Made by a program: the position numbers and the translations under genes. The notes under the pieces are model-generated. The model was given only the letters and a program-made list of their open reading frames with translations, did not search any database and was not told the origin of the DNA. DNA of 64,000 nt from Otatea glauca (Eukaryota > Streptophyta > Magnoliopsida > Poales > Poaceae): the NCBI GenBank assembly GCA_036346275.1, contig CM070711.1:69191782-69255781 (forward strand), written 5' to 3'. Positions 36,601 through 47,300 of the stretch are shown piece after piece (the first letter of the stretch is position 1; every line of letters starts with the position of its first letter).

Positions 36601-36649
36601 CCTTCTTCACCAAGCCGAAGACCGGTTGTCTTCGCGAGCACTCCGCCAC
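33600..36649 (-). pseudogene. Antisense ORF of the Tat-like element (PF04195-type)
   Basis: Runs against pol. From the ATG at 36,649 it reads MAECSRRQPVFGLVKKGFLM, then a changed frame with NPNGVLHIAIFITPAAFLGI and EPRLALWRHFFRARLEGQ, then EYTEVKRL-like. Proteins with this order are annotated in grasses as putative gypsy-type transposon family PF04195 (Transposase_28). The GC-rich remainder down to 33,600 would be the long Ala/Arg/Glu-rich tail and is heavily frameshifted. The long plus-strand frames in the same stretch are shadows of it. A minus-strand TATA box stands 130 bp upstream. Function is unknown in the family. Confidence 0.7.
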
Positions 36650-36779
36650 GACATCTTCACGGGGAGACGATCGGAAGGTGAGAAAGAAAGGTCGGGTTTT
36701 CTTTCCTTAGCTCTCTAGTGCTCTTCTTGTTTGAGCGGCGAGAAAGGGCAAGCGTGACCACTCAAAGCACCCAACGGCG

Positions 36780-36788
36780 TATTTATAG
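36780..36788 (-). promoter_or_regulatory. TATA box for the antisense ORF
   Basis: The plus strand reads TATTTATAG within GGCGTATTTATAGAGG, so the minus strand has CTCTATAAATACGCC. It lies about 130 bp upstream of the antisense ATG at 36,649, the usual distance for a plant core promoter plus short leader. Confidence 0.6.
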
Positions 36789-36792
36789 AGGA

Positions 36793-37560
36793 CGAACGAA
36801 CGCCGCCAGCGGCGCCCGTCAAGCGAAGCGTCGCGACCACCCTCGCTCGTCGCGCCACTGTAACTCCGGTTTCCAATACCACTCCGCTTTTAATCCTGTC
36901 TTGTCGGCGTAAAGGGCCATAAAGACGCCGCCCCGAACAACGTGTCCGTAACCTCTCGGTCTCGCCTTTAGGCCGAGCAGTTGCTCGGCGCGCGAAAGCC
37001 CATCTGGGCCGCTGCGGCCCAAGGCAAAAGCTTTACGGCTTACGCCAGGGGCCCAATGAGGAGTGGGTTCAAAAGGCCTACCCCACGGATGGGTATAAAG
37101 CGCCCAAAGAAAAACTTGAGCAAGGCGCGGTATGAGGTGAGCCCCACAAGGGCCCTCGGTTAGGTCGGTGACGGCCTAATCACCTCTACTCGCGTCCGAG
37201 ACCATACTTCACACTCTCCCGGAGCTCATCAATGGCGACACCACCAGCTCTGGGTCGTGGACGACCTAGAGTCCATACGGGATTGAGTAAAGAAAGGTTT
37301 TTATGGGTCGCCCCACAAAGCAGGGCAGACACCCTACTCGGGACCGTCCCGCTCGGAAGGGTCCCCCTTGGGCGGGACCTCCCAGGACCCACTCGGACTA
37401 CCCGCTATTAGCTCCACGAGCACGGCGTTCAAACCAACGCAGGTAAACGCGCGCCGCTCATCCCCTCCAGGTCCCACACCTGCGGATGGGGTATACATGT
37501 GGGATAGACGGCGGCCATTCCGCTCGCGCCTACCCTCGCCCGACGAGGACTCGAGAAGGA
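36793..37560. other. GC-rich spacer upstream of the antisense promoter
   Basis: No recognisable protein on either strand. It lies between the antisense promoter and the minisatellite and would be 3' untranslated or regulatory DNA of the retrotransposon. Confidence 0.4.
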
Positions 37561-37569
37561 TGCCCCACG

Positions 37570-39225
37570 TCCGGCCTACGACGTAACGAGCACTCACGTC
37601 CGGCTACGACGGTAAACAAGCACTCACGTCCAGCTACGACGGTAAACGAGCACTCACGTCCAGCTACGACGGTAAACAAGCACTCACGTCCAGCTACGAC
37701 GTTAAACGAGCACTCGGACACCCGAACCTCACAGAGGCATCCGGTCGTCCTGCCGACCAAGGCACTCGGACACCGAACCTCACGAGGCATCCGGTCGTCC
37801 TGCCGACCAAGGCGATCGGACACTAGAACCTCACAGAGGCATCCGGTCGTCCCGCCGACCAAGGCACTCGGACACGAGTAACCTCACAGAGGCATCCGGT
37901 CGTCCCGCCACCAAGGCGATCGGACACTAGAACCTCACGAAGGCATCCGGTCGTCCTGCCGACTAAGGCACCGTCTAGCTACGACGTTAAGCGAGCACTC
38001 GGACACCGAACCTCACAGAGGCATCCGGTCGTCCCGCCGACCAAGGCACTCGGACACGAGAACCTCACGAGGCATCCGGTCGTCCCGCCGACCAAGGCGA
38101 TCGGACACTAGAACCTCACGGAGGCATCCGGTCGTCCTGCCACCAAGGCACCGTCTAGCTACGACGTTAAGCGAGCACTCGGACACCCGAACCTCACGGA
38201 GGCATCCGGCCGTCCTGCCGACCAAGGCACTCGGACACGAGAACCTCACGAGGCATCCGGTCGCCCCGCCACCAAGGCGATCGGACACTAGAACCTCACG
38301 GAGGCATCCGGCCGTCCCTGCCGACCAAGGCACTCGCTTAGCTACGACGTTAAGCGAGCACTCGGACACCGAACCTCACAGAGGCATCCGGTCGTCCCGC
38401 CACCAAGGCGATCGGACACTAGAACCTCACGGAGGCATCCGGTCGTCCTGCCGACCAAGGCACCGTCTAGCTACGACGTTAAGCGAGCACTCGGACACCC
38501 GAACCTCACGGAGGCATCCGGTCGTCCCCGCCACCAAGGCGATCGGACACTAGAACCTCACGGAGGCATCCGGCCGTCCCTGCCGACCAAGGCAATCGTC
38601 TAGCTACGACGTTAAGCGAGCACTCGGACACCCGAACCTCACAGAGGCATCCGGTCGTCCCGCCGACCAAGGCACTCGGACACCGAGAACCTCACGAGGC
38701 ATCCGGTCGTCCCCGCCGACCAAGGCGATCGGACACTAGAACCTCACGAGGCATCCGGTCGTCCCGCCACCAAGGCGATCGGACACTAGAACCTCACGGA
38801 GGCATCCGGTCGTCCTGCCACCAAGGCACTGCTTCTAGCTACGACGTTAAGCGAGCACTCGGACACGAACCTCACGAGGCATCCGGTCGTCCTGCCGACC
38901 AAAGCGATCGGACACCGAACCTCACGGAGGCATCCGGTCGTCCTGCCGACCAAGGCACCGTGTCTAGCTACGACGTTAAGCGAGCACTCGGACACGAGAA
39001 CCTCACGGAGGCATCCGGTCGTCCCCGCCACCAAGGCACCGCATCTAGCTACGACGTTAAGCGAGCACTCGGACACCGAACCTCACAGAGGCATCCGGTC
39101 GTCCTGCCGACCAAGGCACTCGGACACCGAACCTCACAGAGGCATCCGGTCGTCCCCGCCGACCAAGGCACTCGGACACCGAACCTCACAGAGGCATCCG
39201 ATCGCCTACGACGACCGAGGCACCA
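37570..39225. repeat. Minisatellite of the Tat-like element, about 25 copies
   Basis: The first part (37,570-37,710) has four to five copies of a unit of about 34 bp (CACTCACGTCCAGCTACGAC then GGTAAACAAG). The main part has about 25 copies of a unit of about 50 bp holding CACAGAGGCATCCGGTCGTC then CTGCCGACCAAGGC and ACTCGGACAC. Every two to four units a longer linker with TCTAGCTACGACGTTAAGCG appears, giving a higher-order pattern. Units differ mostly by single-base gains or losses (CACAGAGG, CACGGAGG, CACGAGG). The array reads through as a repeated open frame on the minus strand, which is a by-product of the repeat length. Confidence 0.92.
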
Positions 39226-39229
39226 TCCA

Positions 39230-40129
39230 CAACGATTAAAATTAAAGCAAACTCATCGCAGACATTTTCATAAAGAAAAGAAAATTTCATTATAGGCCAA
39301 CAGCTCAAACTTTACACAACTTTACACACAAGCAGCGACAGATACAAGAGTGGCCACGCCGCACCACGGCAGACTCTACCCACGCCTAGAACCTATCAAA
39401 CATCCGTGCGGCATCGGTGGCACCGACGGCATCTTTGGTAGGCCCTTGCCGGTCGACGGACACCGCCACGCGGCCGCGGCTCAACACGCCGATGCCTCTG
39501 CTGCCGTTCAGCGACATCGACGCGCCGCACTAACTCACGGTCGGCGCCTTGCGCCATCGCCTCGAAGGGCCCCCTTACCACCTCGAGCCTCGGGCGGCCT
39601 CGGCGTGGCGTCAACGAAGCATCGTCGCGGCTGCAGCTTCTTCCTCCTCGAGCTCGGCCATCGCTGGTCGAACTCACCCAAAGCTTCGGCGGAGGATCTT
39701 CTTCTTCTACCGTGACGCCATCGCCAAAGCTAAAGACTAGAGGATGTCTTGAAGCCATTTGAAAGAACAAAAGAAAAAGCTCGTCCCCTTCAAGCAAGCT
39801 ACGCCATGCACGATATATATATATCCGGGCTAAGGAGGCTAAGCGTCTCGAGTAAATGCGGTGCCAAAAACGAAGCATCCTTCACCGTAAACCGAGGCGA
39901 TCAAGAAGACGAGCGGCGCGCGCGCGCTAAACTCGCGCGGCATGCGCAACGAGGCAAGTAAAGCCCCGGCGGTTCAATTGCCCCGGCCAAACTCGGGACA
40001 GTATCAAAGTCCAACGGCACACCGACGGAAATCGCTAACGGATCGGTGGGACCGACCTACGGCCCGCCACCACTTTCGTCAAGTTCAACCCCAACCGAAT
40101 CTGCAAAATCGCTTGGGAGTTCGGGCTCT
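39230..40129. other. 3' internal region of the Tat-like element
   Basis: GC-rich without a recognisable domain. The minus strand has a 160-codon open frame (39,878-39,396) rich in Arg and Ala with no motif known to me. The polypurine tract expected just before the 3' LTR at 40,130 is not clean (CGCTTGGGAGTTCGGGCTC). Confidence 0.4.
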
Positions 40130-41029
40130 TGACGAATACTAATAAAAGGATACCCCAACGGCCCGGCGACGAGCCAAGACCTCAAGCATACCTCCATTAA
40201 CAGCGCGCGCCGCGCCCGCCGACCGAATCACTGCGAGACCGCGAAGGCATCCGCTCCGACCGCCGGGAAGCGAATCCGACAGACAGCGCTCCCGACCCCT
40301 CTTGGCGGGCGGGATCTCCGACTCAACCAAACCAAGGTGGTGAACGCCGAGTGCCGCGTGTCGTCCTCACCGCCTACCGCCACGCACCCTCGGATAAGGT
40401 CAATCGGGCGACTATACGAGGCGGTGGCTCCTTCCCAAGAAGATCGGTGATCAGAGAAGACAAAGCTTCCAATTTCCATCAACCGGTCACGTCTAAAGAC
40501 GAGCGCGCGCCCTCCCGAGGCAAAGACCGTCACGCACTCGGCGTCGGCGTCGCAAGGATCACAGAGGGCAAGTACGCTACTTCCCGGGAAATACCTAACC
40601 TCCCTGACCACCAAGGCTACCAACCCAGCATGGGCAAGACGGGTGGCGACCAGTCCACAGGACGAAGGACCGGAGCTCCTAGCGTAGGTCGCCTCGCTTT
40701 TCCTCCTAACTCTCGATGTAACCTGCCCCTTCCTTTTGTATAAAAGGAGGCAGGGCTAAACGATTCAAAGGACAACGAGCAAGAACAAGAAAGGGAGAGA
40801 GCGCTATCAAACTCCTCTCGCTAAGCCATTGGCATTCTCGCTTGTAAAACTTTGTGCACTATCATACATGCAAGAGTAATACAACACCACCACACACGAA
40901 CTGGAGTAGGGACCTTCAGCCCGAACCAGTATACATCTTGGACTCACGAGTCTAACCATTCAGGGAGTGGAACGCGCGACCCCCTAGACTTACAAATTTT
41001 ACTTGCCGGCGCTCCCGAAAACGCCGACA
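40130..41029 (+). repeat. 3' LTR of the Tat-like element
   Basis: 900 bp, TGACGAATACTAATAAAAGG to GAAAACGCCGACA. The TATA box (TATAAAAG) is at 40,739-40,745. Compared with the 5' LTR it shows many 1-4 base gaps as well as substitutions, so LTR ageing by substitutions alone would mislead. Confidence 0.9.
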
Positions 41030-41034
41030 GATAT

Positions 41035-43125
41035 ATAGCCATACTATTTCAATATATTATTTTCTGGTTAGAATTGCGAATGATCTCACCAAAATACTGA
41101 AATAGCGGTCAATTAGAGGGGAACTACTACAGTAGCAAGCGGCCACCATGAACATGTATACAAAGAAGGTAAAATGGTGTTTTTTGTTTGTCTTGTCTTA
41201 CAATATTATAGGTGTTTTTTGTTTGTCTTGTCTTACAATATTATATGTTTCCTGGTTTGCTATTACAGTTTTGCCTTGACTAAAATGAAACGATCCGATG
41301 TGCATATTCTTGGTTTGCTACCGCCAATAACTTATACAAGGTGTGACATACTCATTTCTTCAATATTCTTTATATTACTTCATTTTGCATGCTTTTATTG
41401 AACAAATGCTGCCCAAACTAATCTGTTCTCTCGCAGATGGTTGACACTTTGCGGCAATTTTCTCGTACATAGCTCGGTTGAAGTATACAAAGCTAAATTC
41501 ATGTTATTCTAGCAAGTTACCACCTGAGCAGTGCAGTTATCCTTCAATATTTTTCTAGTTCCTTGATAATACATGAGTATGTTGGTCAAATGATGGATCT
41601 GATTTGTTTGGTAACATCTTCAATGTTGGTCAAATGATGAAGATATCTTCGATGTCGTTATTTGGGAGGGTTATAGAGAAAGAAATGATTAGTTTGATTA
41701 TTCTATTGTCAAGACTAATGTTTTGTTTGTGTTTAATGCAATAGCTACTCAGTTTGTTACTTCTTTTTCCTATTGCATATAAACGCTGCAGCTTTATGCC
41801 CGTTGATGCTAAGGTAGAGCTTTGTTGTTTCTCCGTCCAAATAAATCGAATATGGAGTTGTATTTGCCATTCTCTTTTAGTTCTATATTATATATTTGCT
41901 TTGTGGAGTAGAGAAAAATTTCTACATTTCCAAGATCACACTGAAAGAGCTAATGGAATAGCATGGTACAAGTAATCAAAATGCATCTTCTTATAGGTTA
42001 TCTTCTTAATTATATAACAACCATAGGTATGGGCATACCATGTAGGGCATAGGTTAGTGTGTGGGTATGTTGTGCATATAAGATGAACATCTCTTATTTC
42101 ATATTTTTAGTAAGCTACTTGGATGCTTTGATCTTCCAGGATGTTCGCAATCCTCACATTTCAAAGTTTGTTATATTTGTATTGTGGTTCCAAAACTGCG
42201 TTTGGTTACATATGTAAAATTGTTTTTGGAGGCAAATAAGACAACTCAATCTTATACATGAGTGTAGATTTATAATTGTTAGTTGGTTTATGTATATCAT
42301 GTATGCGATATTATGTGCAAATAAGCCATACTTATATTACAAATCAGTGGTCTACAACCAAATATTATGTGTTTTTATAGGTCTGTTTTTAATAAACAAA
42401 AGAGGACTAGATCGGTTCACTTACTTAAATACAATATCTTTGACATGGCAATCCATATACGCATATGCATAGGTCCTCACTGCTACATGAAATTTGTGTG
42501 CAAGAATTGCAAGCTTGGCGAGCATAGGAGGATTCGAAAAGGACTTGTTGTGACAAGAATCATGCTTGGTTGTCTATTTTTCGAACATCGTAACCAAAAT
42601 TTAATGGCTATATATGTAGTTCCATAGGTTGAACTGTAAATTGTTATGTATGTAAACCATCAATTCAGTTTATGATGTATGAAACAATGGCAAACCATAT
42701 CACCAAAGTGGTCTCAGAAGGAACTCTCAAAAAAGAACCTTGTCGCTACGGAGGTATGGAATTTTCGTATTTATCTCATGCCTCTGTCTTTCATCAGTCT
42801 GCATATATTGGATTCTTCATCACTTTAATCGCTACCATGTACTATCTCCTAGATGCTTCATTTTTGTATTTCTAGAAATTTGTGTCTCTTCCCGCAAACT
42901 TCACCGCTCTGTGTTATCCATATCATTTATGAGCTTTGCACTATGCAACTAGAGGTAAGCGACTCTCTTTTTCCTTCTTTCTTTCTGGATGGTTTGTATC
43001 AACAATTAGCAATACATGTTATTTGGATTATATTGGTTAGTCTATAATGACAATAGGTACTAATATGTATACTCAAATTTCAATAATTCAATGTATTCTT
43101 CTTGCTGTGTACATAATGAAGAGGC
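41035..43125. other. Right internal region of the CACTA element
   Basis: AT-rich, with many short open frames and no recognised protein. A perfect-looking 35-bp tandem duplication (GGTGTTTTTTGTTTGTCTTG) lies at 41,176-41,245. It would be the 3' part of the CACTA second gene plus non-coding DNA. Frames such as 42,367-42,627 (with a KFVCKNCKLGEHRR segment) show a few clustered Cys but no family I recognise. Confidence 0.45.
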
Positions 43126-43129
43126 ATGG

Positions 43130-43646
43130 CTAGCGCCGCTGAGGCTAGCCAAAATGCCGCTTTTTATTTTCGTGTGTGGGATTATCGTGGCGGTTTTAGC
43201 CCAAAACCGCTCTTGAAGTAATATCTGTGACGGTTCTATCAAAAACCGCCATCGATACTAGATCTATCGATGACGGTTTTATATACAACCGCCATCGATA
43301 GTTGTATCGATGGCGATTCTAGCCAAAACCGCCACTAATAGTCGTATTATCGGTGGCGGTTTTGGTCTAGAACCGCTCATCGATATTTGAGTATCGATGG
43401 CGGTTCTATCCAACAACCGCCATCGATAATTGTATTATTAGTGGCGGTTTTGGCTCGAACCGCCACTAATACCCGAATATCGATGATCGTCTAGCCAAAA
43501 ACCGCCACGAGATAGTGTTATCTGTGGCGGTTCTAGAACCGCCACTGATAATCCTCGATTATCAGTGGCACTAAATCTGTGACGGTTCAAAAACCGTCAC
43601 TGATGGCAGTTATGAACCGCCACTGATGGCCTTTTTCAAGGTAGTG
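43130..43646. repeat. CACTA right subterminal repeats and terminus
   Basis: About fifteen GTGGCGGTTTTG/CAAAACCGCCAC-type half-sites in alternating orientation with TATCGATGG spacers, ending ATGGCCTTTTTCAAGGTAGTG. It mirrors the left array. Confidence 0.92.
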
Positions 43647-43649
43647 TAA

Positions 43650-44031
43650 CCTTAAAAATAAAAATTAGTTTGATAGTTGTTCCAAGTGAACGTATCGTCT
43701 TTGCATTCAACACACTACTACATCATTGCAGCTATTTTACAAAAACCACCTTAGAATTAATTTCTAGTAGCAAACTCTTTTTCTACTTTAGGACCAACCT
43801 TTTCTTATTTCTTTCGTATAAAAGAAAGACCAACTTCACATATCGAACTTCGGGGCGTCTCACCTCACACACGCTTGTGTGCGTGTTCAAGCTCTGTGGG
43901 GTGCTGTATCTGACGACCTCTGCTCTAGACTAGAGTTGTGTTTTAGTAAGACGTACAGATACGCATGTGTGTGCGCCGTGTGGCATGATACTATGATATG
44001 AATAGGGCGTGTGTAAGTATATGTCCTCCAT
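43650..44031. other. Spacer between the CACTA element and the small ORF
   Basis: About 380 bp of mixed composition with no gene. It includes a CACACACGCTTGTGTGCGTG palindrome at about 43,865-43,885. Confidence 0.4.
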
Positions 44032-44085
44032 TATCTCTACTACTTCTAATTTAAAGTTGGTGGCGGTCCGTTCTCCACCCCCAAC
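44032..44085 (+). repeat. Promoter segment duplicated at 48,203
   Basis: TATCTCTACTACTTCTAATT followed by GTTGGTGGCGGTCCGTTCTC. The same string, slightly diverged, stands at 48,203-48,275 on the other side of the solo LTR. This copy lies directly upstream of a TATA box. Confidence 0.7.
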
Positions 44086-44092
44086 CCACCTC

Positions 44093-44099
44093 TATAAAA
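44093..44099 (+). promoter_or_regulatory. TATA box of the small secreted-protein ORF
   Basis: TATAAAA within CCACCTCTATAAAAACAACC, about 120 bp upstream of the ATG at 44,214. The downstream leader is C-rich, as in many grass genes. Confidence 0.55.
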
Positions 44100-44341
44100 A
44101 CAACCACCGCAGAAAAAACGGACCAACCCAAAAAAACAAACAATGCTTCTTTTTCGCTCCGTCCGACCACCTCTTCCTCCTCATGCCACCCGCGACAAAG
44201 AGATTTGACGGAGATGGGCGGCGCCGCCTTGGCCTTGCTCGCCGCCGCATGCTTCCTTGATCTCTCGTGCTGCGCACGGCTCCTCGAGGTTACCGCCGCG
44301 GCGGAGGAGGAGAAGGCGGGGACACGGAGGAGGAGGATCAG

Positions 44342-47300
44342 TGTCGGGACCCGAATCTGCAAATCCGGACCCTCTGTGTATTCTCGCGATCCAGATCACG
44401 CTTAGCACACACAGTCATACTGAGGTTGCACATCACGCACATTCACAAGGATATAAGAATAAATAGTGCAAACATGTATATAAAACGAGTTGTACAACCT
44501 TATGGTCTCCTTACAGATAAGTCGACCACGCAGGCTTACATTATTCAAAACAAAGAAATAGCAATGAACATAAAAAGTCGTGTAAGCATCCATCTTGCCA
44601 CAGCAACCGATCGGGCTTGCCCCTAGTTGCTCGTGTCCTCGACGCACTCCTCCTCCCATACTGTGTAGTCTCCTCCACCGATGTTGGGGTTGATAAGCAA
44701 GGTGGGGTGAGTACACAAGGCACTCAACAAGTAATGCATGAATGCAAGACTATTACTATATGCAAAGCTTATTCCAATGGATTGGCTTAATTGATCCTTT
44801 TGCATCAAGCGACATTTTTAAACTAGTATCTTGTTTAGATTAAAGCAAAGAAATGATATAAGTAATACTAATTTCAAATGGTTTTTCTTCAAGATTCTCG
44901 GCACACTGACCTTATTAGTTCATTTCCAACACCGCACACACCACCCTTCCATGTTTTGTTTATGAAAACTACCCTTGATCTGTAATCCCGAGCAATGCTC
45001 AATACCGTGAGCACGGCTATTCAATAGTTTTGACACTCTGCAGAGGTTGTACACTTTACCCACAAGATACAACCGCCACCACACAGTGATTGTCCGCAAC
45101 AAAGCTTTTCAGAACTTCTACCTTAACCAAAGAACCTCTCCAGTATTGCCTTCACTATCACTTCCCTCACAGAGCCAAGTATAGGACCGGCCAATCACCG
45201 TTGGATGGGCACCAAGCCGTAGCACGTGCGCGCCCCATACAGATACACCCGTGTCTCTTGTCACCCCGAGGTATCGGAGGAAAGATATCGTAACCCTAGT
45301 CAACTAGGTCTGTCCCATGTCGGACATGTGGTTGTACGGGTGACTCGGATCAAAGGCTTGCAAGGTGAAGTCCTTAATCGGCCAAGGCAAGACTTTCAAC
45401 ACTCAACAATGGCACACACCCAATGTGGCACATGACTCACATCACTCAACAACCCAATGCCACACAGCCCACTGCACACACCTCTTGCCACTTGCCCCAG
45501 CCTAAATCATTTTCCACCCAGCTTGATTATTGTGCAACACATGCCAAGAATAACTCAATATCGATGCGGAACCACACAAAGTTCTTTGTACCTCAATCTC
45601 AACATGTGGCATCATCACACCACTTTTCAAAATACATTCAATATGTCTTTAATCAATATTGTAGCATTTTTCCGAAAGATCATTCATGATTCGTTGCAAG
45701 GCTAAGCATCTACTCACGGTCTAGCCTCCGTGTTGGCACAATATTAACATCCAACTAATATAATCAAAACTTAGGGTGACAATGATCTAGGCATACAATT
45801 AATAATTCAAGGTGGCATAACAAAATGGGTTGATTAACTACATTATCCCAAATTAATTTAAATTCATTTTAAATAATTAGCATGCATAGTTTCAAAGCAT
45901 AAATTACATTTTAAAATCTGGGATCAAAATGATCAAAGCATCACTTGCCTTCAAAGAGTTGCTGGTCGTGTTCCGAAGCTTGGTCTTGAGCGACGAATTC
46001 TTCCTCGAAACTTCCCGGCAAATTTACGTCTACGCGTACAAACAAAGTATACAATAAATAGCCAATACAGAAGACTATATGTCCTCAAAAATTCAAATAA
46101 AATTCACCAATAAATAGCTCACAATTTTATGAATTTTTAGAAATTTGAATCACCCAAATCCGAGTTAAAATGCAAAAGTTATAGTCATTTGAAGTTTGAA
46201 TAAAATCTGAAAATACAGAAATTAAGAAAATCCGATTTTTCCAAATTATTTTTATACTGGAAATTCGCATTTATGACGTCAGCATGCCTCATGATGACGT
46301 CAGCACCGAAATGAATTTCCGTCGAAATATTTTTATATATGAAAATATTTATGACGTCAGCGATGACGTCAGCACGACACGTGGCACGCCCAGAGGCTGC
46401 CACGTCGCTCTGGTCTATGGACTGAGTCTACGGGTTGGCTCTGGTCCACCGTGGACCGGAGGCACTGTGCGCGTGCACCGGGTGACGCAACCCTTGGCGT
46501 CAGCGACGGCGCGCAGCCAATCCCGACGCGACACGCGGCAGGATCCAGACCGCTCGCTCAACCAACGGTCGGATCTCACCCCCGCGCGGTTCGGCGACGC
46601 TTCGTACTCCACGCCCCCCACGCGTCACGCATCCAACGGTGCGCCAGAAACCAACGGTTGGATCTGGTCTCTCCCTCAGTCAACGCGCACACGCGTCAGC
46701 ACGGGATTCGATGGGGGTGCGGCGTCATCTCCGCCGCGACGTTCAAATTTGAACGCGCGGATCCTAGACAAAACCAGATCCGAACTCAACCGTTCGAGAT
46801 CCGATCCAACGGCTCGAGTTACGGTAGTGCTTTACTATTCAAGCGCGACGTGGCTCAATCTTACGCGTTCACTAACGATCCAACGGCTAAGACTAAAACA
46901 TATCGCAGACATTAGATCTAATCCAAGCCGTTCGTTCTAGATCTAACGATCAAGATTTAGCTAACGTGTAAACCTTGGGGTTAATCCGCACCGTCCATAA
47001 CAGATCTAACTACACGATACAAACTAAATGTAGCGAGAGAAGGGCGACGTGGCACGATCCTTACCCTCCTGCGGATCCGACGGTCAACGATGCTCGAGTC
47101 CGACGATGGCGTCGGCGGTGCAAGCTTGCGGAGATGAGGAAGATGATGTAGTCGACGGCGTTTGGTGGCTCCGGCGAGAAGATCTAGCGCGTTCGACGCG
47201 GCTCGCCGGCGGTGCTCGTGACCTCGGCGACGGCGAGAGGGACCGCGGCGAAGCAAGCGTCGGAGAACCGTGGCGGCGCGGGAACAACTACGGCGAGCTT

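Larger units (their letters stand above)
29204..41029 (+). mobile_element. Tat-like Ty3/gypsy LTR retrotransposon, 11.8 kb, internally deleted
   Basis: Two direct LTRs (29,204-30,107 and 40,130-41,029, both starting TGACGAATACTAATAAAA) bound the element. The flanking pentamers are GATAT at 29,199-29,203 and GATAT at 41,030-41,034, a perfect target duplication. The order reverse transcriptase, RNase H, integrase places it in Ty3/gypsy. An antisense ORF and a tandem-repeat array between pol and the 3' LTR are features known from Tat-lineage elements such as maize Grande. gag, protease and the first part of reverse transcriptase are missing. It is inserted in the CACTA element. Confidence 0.9.
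19247..43646 (+). mobile_element. CACTA (En/Spm) transposon, 24.4 kb, with nested LTR element
   Basis: The left terminus is CACTACGCCAAAACCTGC at 19,247. The right terminus is GGCCTTTTTCAAGGTAGTG ending at 43,646, which reads CACTACCTTGAAAAAGGCC from the element's other strand. Both flanks are TAA (19,244-19,246 and 43,647-43,649), the 3-bp duplication CACTA elements make. Both ends carry dense subterminal repeats around GTGGCGGTTCTA and its complement. The interior holds TNP2-like, PF03004-like and Ulp1-like genes, all plus strand and all broken. Removing the nested LTR retrotransposon (29,204-41,029) leaves about 12.6 kb, a normal size for an autonomous CACTA element. Confidence 0.92.

Noticed and set aside
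37530..39076. Long minus-strand frames with repeated SECSLNVVAR/GRTTGCLREV peptides
   Set aside because: They follow exactly from the minisatellite unit length and vary with its indels. No start, no domain, no support for a real repeat protein.
43130..43646. Independent MITE cluster
   Set aside because: The half-sites are the right subterminal array of the CACTA element, ending in its terminus and TAA duplication.
46284..46940. 218-aa plus-strand frame as a gene
   Set aside because: It lies within the solo LTR, is Arg/Ser-rich without domains, and arises from the GC-rich leader-like block.
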